DNA from: Mya arenaria
Taxonomy: Eukaryota > Mollusca > Bivalvia > Myida > Myidae
Reading direction: 5' to 3'
NCBI RefSeq assembly: GCF_026914265.1
Contig: NC_069136.1
Location: 21,760,051 to 21,824,050 of the forward strand
Length of the DNA stretch: 64,000 nucleotides
In this document: positions 56,100 through 64,000 of the stretch, piece by piece
Layout: each line of letters starts with the position of its first letter
How positions within the stretch are numbered: position 1 is the stretch's first letter
Notes under the pieces: model-generated
Seen by the model: only the letters and a program-made list of their open reading frames with translations
Told to the model about the DNA's origin: nothing
The model's database searches: none
Made by a program: the position numbers and the translations under genes

Positions 56100-58800
56100 T
56101 TAAGACATACACAAAGCCTGCAATTCTGACAAAATGTCCACAACATTGACTCGTTGTTTCTTTCTACGTTGTGAACACCTTTCAGATATGTCCGTAAGCT
56201 GAGCAACGACATGTTTGGGCCATTCTCCGCCTGAATTGTCCAACAATTCGTACATGTCATTTTCCTCTGTATAACTTTTTAAATCCTTTTCCTCTCTAGT
56301 TGAATCAAGTGCTGGTGCGGCAGTAAGCATTTCCAGTATGATAATACCGAAGCTCCAAGAATCCAACTTAGTTGATACATCGAAATTCATGGCCTCTGGG
56401 GCTAAATAAGCAGACGTTCCGATGACAACACGAGTGGACATCGGGGCCGTGGTGTTTCCCTGTGGACCTGCTCTTGCCGTTGCAAAGTCGCCCACTTTAG
56501 GGTTAAAATCTTCATCAAGAAGAACATTAGGGCTTTTAATGTCCCTGTGAACAATACCTTGCTCATTAAGGAAGACAATGCCCTCAGCTGTTCCACTCAA
56601 AATAGAGAGACGGACTTTAACAGATAATGGTGGTGTGTTACCTCTTCGGTGTAGTCGATCTTCTAATGACCCATTACACAAATACTCATAGACAAGGCAC
56701 TTATCAGGGCCATTTACAGAGTAAGCATACAGGCAAACAATGTTTTTATGCCTGTGTTTTGTTAATGCTTCAAGTTCCGTTCTGAACTGTTTGTCCACTT
56801 CATCTACATTCTTCAACTTTTTAACTGCCACCTTATGACCATTTTCAAACACACCAAGGTAGACCTCCCCGAATCCACCCGATCCAATCACTCTTCCACC
56901 TTGAACAAGCTCACCTGGCTTGAAATTGTCAGTAATGTGTTGAAGAATGCTGTAATCCATCTGTCGCTGAGGACCAATCAGTTTGTAGATATCGGAATTT
57001 GTAGAGGAAGGCGAGGTCAGTACAACATCTGATGACTCGCATGGTTCTTTCCTAACATTTTTCTGCCTTTCGTATATCACTTGTTGTCGACAATAATCCC
57101 CCTCATCCATGAACAAGACATTTTTTTCTGGAGGTTTCGCATAATCATAAGGTGGATCTTCTGACACTGGCAACTGGAACATAGGGTCTTTCGGCACAAA
57201 GCACATCTGAAAACAGACAATAAAAGTTTTTCCCAGTTGTCATTAAGATCATATAACCAAAAAAGAAGACAAGCTAACACCACCACAACATATTAATTAT
57301 GAATTTATTTCATCTTTTTCAGGTGAAAGCAACTAAATATTAAACAACTAAGTATAAAAAAGAAATATCTCGGGGCTATTCAAGTAAAAGATATAACCCA
57401 CAGGAGGAATGCAATTATTTTCATAGTATATGGGTGAGTGTCTTTTTTCGCTAATTTGGACCCCAAAAGAGTAAATTTGCATCTGTGGGGGTTGGTATAA
57501 TCCAAAGTGCCTTTCCCCCAGGGGTTTAAATGGAATAGCCCTAAGACATCTAGGGTCGGTTGCCTTCCTGAATACCATATACCATGGGATAATTTATTAA
57601 CTGCAGTTTCCATTCCATCATTTAAATTATGTTTAAACAAGCTTGTAACTTTATCAATTGTTATTTGGAATTCTTTACTAAGATTATGATACAGAAAACA
57701 AGTGTAGAAATTTACCTGCGAGTTTGAGCCTGACTCTGGTTGTTCACTGCTTTCCCGAGAATTAATGGCCTTCCCTTCAAATGATGGACCTCCACTAAAA
57801 TATGATATCTTATTGTCACCAGATGAAAGTGATGATGGTTGCAGTTTATCGTAGCTATTTTCGCCACCTGTTGATGCTAGTTCACTGTAATCTATCGATT
57901 TTCCATCACTATAGGGCTTTGAAGGGCTTAAGTTATACTCATCAACCTTAGAAACATAATACTTGTGTTTTTCATAACTTTCGTCAATATTTCCCTTCGA
58001 GAGTTTGTCATCAGACCAAACAGGTCCTGGAAGACTAGGAGGTTCGTCGGCTGTATGGAGACGCTCAACTTTGCCAACCTGAAGCACATTTTCTGACAGG
58101 TAATCGGCTGCTTCGTACAAGTCTGCCTCCTGCAATACTCGAATCAAGTGCTTCACCTTCGGTAATTGTGTAGACCAGTCATCTGAAATTAGAACACAGA
58201 TACAATTGGATAACACAGACAATGTTTGTAAATTTATGTAAATTAATCATACAATATGATACATAATAAGAAGTTTTTCTAAAATTGGTATTACGCGCAA
58301 GAGTGCCTGGATCAGAATATAGAAGGAAAACAAGTGACTGAGTGTAGTTAACAGGTGAACTATGTATGTGAGAAAGAATTAGCGGCTCTATTAGCTCAGT
58401 TGGTAATAGAACTCCATTCTAGCATTCCGGCGGTTGGTTGTGGGTACTGTACGAGCTCTACACTGGCCCTAGATTACATGAACTTTAAATGTTGGGTAAA
58501 TGTTGATACTAACTATAATATGAAAGAAACACAAAATGAACTGTATGTACCTATGATTGATTTCGATGGACTTCCGTCTTGACGCCGACCTTTATCTTCA
58601 AAAAGACGTATTTGTAGATGTGAATATCTCATTTCACAGTCGGCTTTCCCCACATCAGCCATACGTCGTGGAATCTTTGACACAAATCTTTCCCATTTCT
58701 TGTCGATGTCAAGGCGATTACTTATGTTTCTGATAACAGAAAATGGTAGTTTGTTAAGACATGTTTCTGCCGTAACTTGATTGTGTTTCCCACCCATCAT
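56100..58800 (-). CDS. IRAK/Pelle-type kinase with N-terminal death domain
   Basis: Three exons: 58551-58800, 57716-58182, 56100-57206; 1824 nt, 607 residues, phases consistent. Residues ~12-112 form a death domain (LPFSVIRNISNRLDIDKKWE, LQEADLYEAADYL), the homotypic partner of MyD88. A ~200-residue Ser-rich linker follows, then a kinase: GSGGFGEVYLG (347-357), VAVKK Lys368, LVYEYLCNGSL with the tyrosine gatekeeper typical of IRAKs, HRDIKSPNVLL (Asp461), GDFATARA (Asp479), GTSAYLAPEA. The DFG glycine is alanine. Length lies between IRAK4 (460) and IRAK1 (712); the domain order fits both, so no symbol is given. IRAKs relay Toll/IL-1 receptor signals in the cytoplasm. ATG 58800 was chosen because it begins next to the death domain; an in-frame ATG at 58878 exists. 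Confidence 0.92.
57372..57542 (+). mobile_element. MITE family 2, copy in an IRAK-like intron
   Basis: ggggctattcaagtaaaag to gtttaaatggaatagccct, matching 22755-22929 along its length (acccacaggaggaatgcaat, ttggaccccaaaagag). It makes an intronic ORF that is not a gene. Confidence 0.82.
58383..58465 (+). pseudogene. tRNA-like relic
   Basis: ggctctattagctcagttgg taatag resembles a tRNA 5' half with A box, but the B box is degraded (ggttgtgggtact) and no acceptor stem closes. It lies in the first IRAK-like intron, probably from a SINE or a dead tRNA. Confidence 0.5.
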
Positions 58801-59116
58801 TTGTTCTCTGTAACTACGGTAGATATGTGCTGTGTATGTGAAAATGAAACCCGGAAATAAAATGGGAATTTCCCACATGACGTCATCATTAAATTAAACC
58901 AATAGAAATCGATTGGTATGGAACGGGAACCATCGTTATTGAATTATTCAATCAGCAATATTGAACAAATTTAGTAAATAATCCAATTACGATGATTATT
59001 TTTAATAATAAGTATTTTGTATAAAAATATCTTCAATTCTGCATTTTTATTTTTCCGAAAAGAAGTCATAATACCAAAAAGGTTTATTTACAAACTAGAA
59101 TCAAACCTCAGCACGA
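58801..59116. promoter_or_regulatory. Region between the IRAK-like start and tRNA-Leu
   Basis: Likely contains the 5' UTR and promoter of the IRAK-like gene (read on the - strand). An acceptor-like gtagttacag lies just upstream of the start codon, so a separate 5' UTR exon is possible. No TATA box is evident. Confidence 0.4.
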
Positions 59117-59200
59117 GTCAGGATGGCCGAGCGGTCTAAGGCGCTGCGTTCAGGTCGCAGTCTGGTTCTCCAGGCGTGGGTTCGAATCCCACTTCTGACA
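59117..59200 (+). tRNA. trnL-CAG: tRNA-Leu (anticodon CAG)
   Basis: The acceptor stem gtcagga/ttctgac, anticodon stem ctgcg/cgcag with loop ttcaggt, a long variable arm as in class II tRNAs, and T arm gtgggttcgaatcccac are all intact. No intron is present. The T-run tttttt at about 59204 can act as the pol III terminator. It lies 317 bp upstream of the IRAK-like start, on the opposite strand. Confidence 0.97.
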
Positions 59201-59216
59201 CAATTTTTTAATCATC

Positions 59217-60000
59217 GACATGTATTTTTAAGCAAACAAAATTAAAAGCATCGTCAATAAAAACAAGTAAAAATAGCCAAATAAGCTAATAATCCGACAT
59301 AAATAACAAAACATAACCATCAGCATTGTTGTGGAGGCAGTAAACCAGTTTATAAAAATGTTGCTTTCTTCTTCAAGATTGGTCATTACAACATCAGGAT
59401 TTTTTTCACACACAGAAAGAGTATTGTCATATGCATATTTATACTTGGAGCCTTATTGATAAAGTAAAAAATGTCATTGAGAAAAATGTTGAAGACTAGA
59501 GACCCTTATATTGATCATTGTGGCATCCATTCAAGATAGGATGGAGTCCCACTCACTGGTAATTTTTACTAAGTTTGACCCGTTGCATAAGTTAACATGC
59601 TGGGGCTTAGATACTATATGCATTAAGCTTGTCTAAGATGAGATACAAGACAAGATACAAGAATCTTTATTTAAAGTCGGGTATGTGTTAACAAGAAACA
59701 TTTGCTCAATGAGCTATATTCCGACATGAATAACAAACATACATAACATATCAAATAACAATAACAATGAGCTTGTGACCTGGAAATAAAAGTATATATG
59801 TTAAAATGAACACATATTGGAGCATGCATACAAAAAAAAATACAAATACAAATAGGAAAGTAGGATTAGAGCATCGCCAACAGTGATAACACCAACAAGT
59901 TTTTCCGGCTGTACGGCCAGTCCACACGCGCACGGTTCCACTAGTTGATATACCACTGTAAATTGTTAGTTGTTTCAACAGTATTACTTAAAGGGTAATC
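59217..60000 (-). pseudogene. CR1/Jockey-like LINE fragments (RT and 3' region)
   Basis: 59310-59645 matches 61160-61480: on the - strand it contains the reverse transcriptase YADD neighbourhood, ending VCEKNPDVVMTNLEEESN. 59640-59760 (tacaagaatctttatttaaa, attccgacatgaataacaaa) is probably LINE 3' sequence. Near 59880-59950 the peptide VRVWTGRTAGKTCWC parallels the LINE C terminus at 60545 (IRTWTGPSCKCSMC). It is heavily rearranged. Confidence 0.7.
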
Positions 60001-60539
60001 ATATACATTGAAGTAGCAAAATTGTAAGTAGCAAAATATACAAGGGAATAGAAGCTTTGTACATCGATGTGTAGTTTGTAAAAAACACACACAAAAAGCT
60101 AATAATTAATCTAGCATGATAGGAAAAATACTTTGCAGGAATTGCTTTGAGGAGGTATGATATGTATCATGTTATTTTGGTATTACACCTATCACTGTGA
60201 AAGAATGTTAATTGAAAAAAATAAAAAAGTAAAAGTCGTAACATCTAAACAAAATACTTGCCGAAAGAAAAACACAATTAGTTGTATGTGTTCGACAGAT
60301 GTTATATACATTTGAACAATCATAATTATATGTTAGCCCATGTAGTTTAATTTAACAAGTTATAATTTTAGTCAAAGAAGTCCGCTGAAATCATTTCTGG
60401 TATTTGAATCCCATATCTTGTCCAGTGGGTGTAAGCCATCCCACTGAAAACAAAACTCCTTAACCGTTAAGACAAAGGATAAAAGATATTCAGTGCAACA
60501 TCTTATAGTTCTCAATTTCTTCTATTTTTTAAACCAAAA
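60001..60539. other. AT-rich spacer among LINE fragments
   Basis: No gene, RNA or complete element is recognised. It may be diverged LINE 3' UTR. Confidence 0.4.
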
Positions 60540-62825
60540 AGGTATTATTTACACATTGAACATTTACAAGAGGGACCTGTCCAGGTGCGGATCAGCCTTC
60601 TAAATTCCAGGTAGTTTTGGGAGACCCTTATTTCCTGTGGGAGGCTGTTCCATACCTGACTGGCCTCAAAGCGGAAAGAGTTTTTCCCATATTTAGTTGT
60701 TCTTACTGATTGAACGTCTACACAGTTTTCGTATCTCAGATTAAAATTACATGTCTTAAAAGTTAAAGGTTTTGAACATATTCTGGTGAGATACCATACA
60801 AACATTTGTAAGTTTCAATAGCAATGTATCTTATCCTACTCAAATGTAATGTTGGCAATTTAATTCTATGAAGAAGATTTTCGTAAGTTGAGGTGTAATC
60901 ATTAAAAACAATTTTTAAAGCTCTGTACGTATTGCATCTTTTCCATTTTTTCTGTGTTGGTCTTGCTACAAAAAGGCCAAATGACAGGACAGTAGTTGAA
61001 ATTCGATCTGATAAAATATGATGATAAGCTAAAAGTTTCACTTACTCTTCACAAACAATGGTGTTATTAAGTATATTGAATTGTTTTATTTCTTTAACAG
61101 ACCTTGCGCCAACTGAAATTGCCTGAAATCTGTCAGGGTTAGCCTGCATTTGATTGGAAGTAAACTAGTTTATCAAAATTTTACTTTCTTCTTCAAGAGT
61201 GGTCTTAACAACATAAGGATTTTTATCACACACAGAAAGAGTATTGTCATCTGCATACTTATACAAAGCTGCATTATTGATAAAGTAATAGATGTCATTG
61301 AGGAAGATGATGAAAACTAAAGGCCCTAGTATTGATCCTTGTGGTACGCCTTTAAGGATGGAGTCCCACTCACTGGTAATTTGACCAAGTTAGACACGTT
61401 GCTTTCTGTTTGTAAGATAGCTGTGCATAAGTTTACATGCTGGGGCTGAGAGGCCGTATGCATTAAGCTTATCTAAGATGAGATCATGGGGCAGACAGTC
61501 AAATGCTTTTGAGTGGTCCATTAGAACTGCGTCTACTTATTTGTTCTCATCAAGGGCCTTTTTTCCAGTCTTCCACCAACCTTAACAGGGTAGTTTGACA
61601 TCCAAATGTTGTTCTGAATGCTGCCAGAAAAGGATGAAAAATGTTATCAAAATGACTAATTAGTTGCTCACTTATGACCCGTTCATATAATTTGGACATT
61701 GATGGTAAAATACTGACTGGTGTATAGTTCTTTTCAATAAAGGGGTCATCTTTCTTGAAAATAGGGGTAACTTGTGCTAGCTTAAGACTATTTGGAAACG
61801 ATCCTTGGTTAATAATTTCATTGGCCATGTTTCGGATAGGAATCTGTAAAGTATCTTTTCCAGCAATGATGATTTTGGGAGGAACCAGTTGCTTTTTTTG
61901 GATTTAACCTGTCAATGTATTTTCCATTATCTTTATCGGTGATCGGGGTAAAGTGAAAGTCAGGTGGCATTTGGCAGTTTTCCTTTATTTTGTCAAGACT
62001 AGGGTGTTTATCTTTAACCCGAGTTCCAGATATTCTAATATTTTCAGCTATATTAATGTAAAATGAGTTCATTTTATTGGTCACCAGCTTTTGATGAGAA
62101 ACCAAATTCCCTATGTTGTCTTTGAGTATTATTGGGTTTTCTGATTAATTTGTAGGTTTCTGTGAGAGAAAAGGGTTTAATTGTCGGCCAGAAGTCCTTG
62201 GATTTGGGTCCTCCACTACACCGTTCTTGGAAATAAACAGCTATAGATTCTCTTTTCACCTTGGTTTTGAGATTTCTGAACTTAGTGTAGTTTAACCAGT
62301 TGGCCATGTTCTGATTTCTGTTATAGGTGTTTTTTGCTTGACGAGCCTTATAAATTAGTTTACGGTACCTGGATTTCATATAAGGTGGTGGATTCCTTTT
62401 GGGGGGTTTCTGTTTTAGTGGGGCATGCTCGTCAATAACTTGTTTCAATAGGTGTTCGTGGGCCCAATAAATATCGTCCATGTCCTCAAAGACATGGGCG
62501 AGATGGAATGGTACGTGAGAAAGATGTTCATTAAATGATTTGTTGTCAAAGTTCTTGTATGACATTAAATGATTTGTTGTCAAAGTCATTGTATGACCTG
62601 AAAGTGACCTTCTTTTTCATAAATGGCTCACAATGTTCTCTTAAACTTGTAGCTATGAGCTTGTGAAGCCACAATTAAAGTTCACAGTTTAACACATGAA
62701 AGACTTTGCATTGTTGAGGATGACATCAATAAGTGAGTGCCTGCAATTTTTCATAAAAGTAGGTTCAGAGATAATATTTTCCAGGCTAAAGTTATCACAA
62801 ATGTTATGAAGAGGTTTACATTTTT
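60540..62825 (-). pseudogene. CR1/Jockey-like LINE copy A, defective
   Basis: On the - strand, in order: the endonuclease end (FMKNCRHSLIDVILNNAKSF, 62700-62760), a linker with KSRYRKLIYKARQAKNTYNR (62340-62400), the RT start (FPNSLKLAQVTPIFKKDDPF, NYTPVSILPSMSKLYERVI, 61650-61800), the YADD region (about 61220-61260), and the C-terminal domain (LPTLHLSRIRYIAIETYKCL, FEASQVWNSLPQEIR, 60545-60880). Multiple frame breaks make it non-functional. Confidence 0.88.
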
Positions 62826-64000
62826 CTCTTTTCAGATCATTGAGCAGACAGTCGAATGCTTTTGAAGGATCCAATAGCCCTTGAACTGCATCTTCATATT
62901 TGTTCTCGCCAAGGTTTTTCCCCCAGTCTTCCACCAGCCTTAACAGGGTAGTTTGACATCCATCTTTTTTCTGAAACTAATAGGAAAGGATGAAAACTGT
63001 TATCAAAATAGCTAATCATTTGCTCACTTATGACCCATTCATATAATTTGGACATATATGGCAAACTACTGACTGGTGTTTAAGAATTTTCTATAAAGGG
63101 GTCATAAAGGGGTCATCTTTCTATGGGTAACTTGTACTTTCTTTATACTAGTTGGAAAATAATCCCTGGCTCATATTCCATTGGCCATGTTTCGGATGAG
63201 AACATTTATCTTTGCGAGCGATGATGTTTTTGGAAGGAATCAGATCCATTCCAAATGTTTTTTGTTTTTTTGGATGTAACCCATCAATATATTTTCCAAT
63301 ATCTTTTTCGTTGACCGGGGTAAAATGAAAATCAGGAGACATTTGGCAATTTTCATGTTTTTTGTCAAGACTCGGTTGTATATCTTGTAATTGAGTATCA
63401 TTGTGTTATCCGATAAATGTGTAGGTTTCTGTGAGAGAAAAGGTTTAATTGTCGGTCAGAAGTCTTTAGATTTGGGTCCTCCACTACACCGTTCTTGGAA
63501 ATAAACAGCTATATATTCTCCTTTGACCCTGGTTTTTAAGATTTCTGAACGTGGTATAGCTTTTAACCAGTTTCGTGGCCACGTTCTGATTTTTGTTATA
63601 GGTGTTTCTTCATTGAAGAGCCCTATACATAAGTTTACGGTACCTAGAGTTAACGATTCCTTTCGGGGGTTCCTGTTTTACGTGGGCATATTCGTCAGTG
63701 ACTAGTTTCAATAGGTGCACATAGGTTTTGTAAGCACAATTTATATCAACCATGTCCTCAAAGATGTGGGCGAGATGAAACGGTATATGAGAAAGATGCG
63801 CATTAAAAAGCTCTTGTAAACATAAAAAAGTGACATTCTTTTTAAACGGCTCGCATTGTTCTATTATACTTGTTGCTATGAGATTGTGACAGTGGCTAAG
63901 GTCACAATTAAAGTTAACAGCTTTACACATAAAATACCTTGCAGTAGTTTTTCATTAAATATGTTGGTTCAGAGATAATATTATCGCAGCTGAAGTTATC
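62826..64000 (-). pseudogene. LINE copy B, truncated and fused to copy A
   Basis: 62830-63100 repeats copy A's RT segment (compare 61480-61720), including DPSKAFDCLLNDL, and 63150-63990 repeats its linker and endonuclease. Copy B stops within its RT at about 62826 and joins copy A's endonuclease directly, head to tail. The right part runs off the window. Confidence 0.8.

Noticed and set aside
58383..58465. Second tRNA gene
   Set aside because: A-box region looks like tRNA, but the B box and acceptor stem cannot be formed.
58798..58878. Longer N terminus of the IRAK-like kinase from ATG 58878
   Set aside because: The added 26 residues are hydrophobic and unlike IRAK starts, and an acceptor-like tag lies between the two ATGs; left as a possibility only.

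Overview
The window looks like animal nuclear DNA, most probably from a bivalve or other lophotrochozoan mollusc. It is AT-rich, with short exons in long introns. It contains degenerate LINEs, several families of small inverted-repeat elements (MITEs), tRNA-derived SINEs and many minisatellites. Species cannot be named from sequence alone. Four protein genes and one tRNA gene can be supported by reading exons, splice sites and codon phase directly. All exon models below keep frame across every junction.

Layout. (1) 337-14863, + strand: the 3' twelve-exon part of an NT5DC2/3-type HAD 5'-nucleotidase gene, whose first exons lie left of the window. It carries a pair of mutually exclusive exons. 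(2) 22562-39531, - strand: a complete 19-exon cullin-3 gene (761 aa), convergent with the nucleotidase, containing a U12-type AT-AC intron. (3) 41272-46886, + strand: a 455-aa ankyrin-repeat protein with a C-terminal SOCS-box-like segment (ASB family), divergent from cullin-3. (4) 47-56 kb: MITEs, a broken non-LTR retrotransposon, a perfect 81-bp palindrome, then two large minisatellites (32-bp and 22-bp units). (5) 56100-58800, - strand: a three-exon IRAK/Pelle-type death-domain kinase (607 aa), the Toll/IL-1 receptor signalling kinase. (6) 59117-59200: tRNA-Leu(CAG). (7) 59.2-64 kb: fragments of at least three copies of a CR1/Jockey-like LINE, running off the right edge.

How the genes relate. 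Cullin-3 and the ASB protein belong to the same broad system (cullin-RING ubiquitin ligases), but SOCS-box proteins normally pair with CUL5, so adjacency need not mean partnership. The IRAK-like kinase is an innate-immunity component. The nucleotidase is unrelated.

Most notable pattern: at five separate exon edges, in two genes on opposite strands, the intron begins or ends with tandem copies of the exon-intron junction itself, including the splice donor or acceptor. Units are 49 bp x ~17, ~105 bp x 3, 29 bp x 8, 26 bp x ~15 and 47 bp x 2. These junction-seeded arrays give runs of decoy splice sites and are the strongest candidate for something undescribed here.
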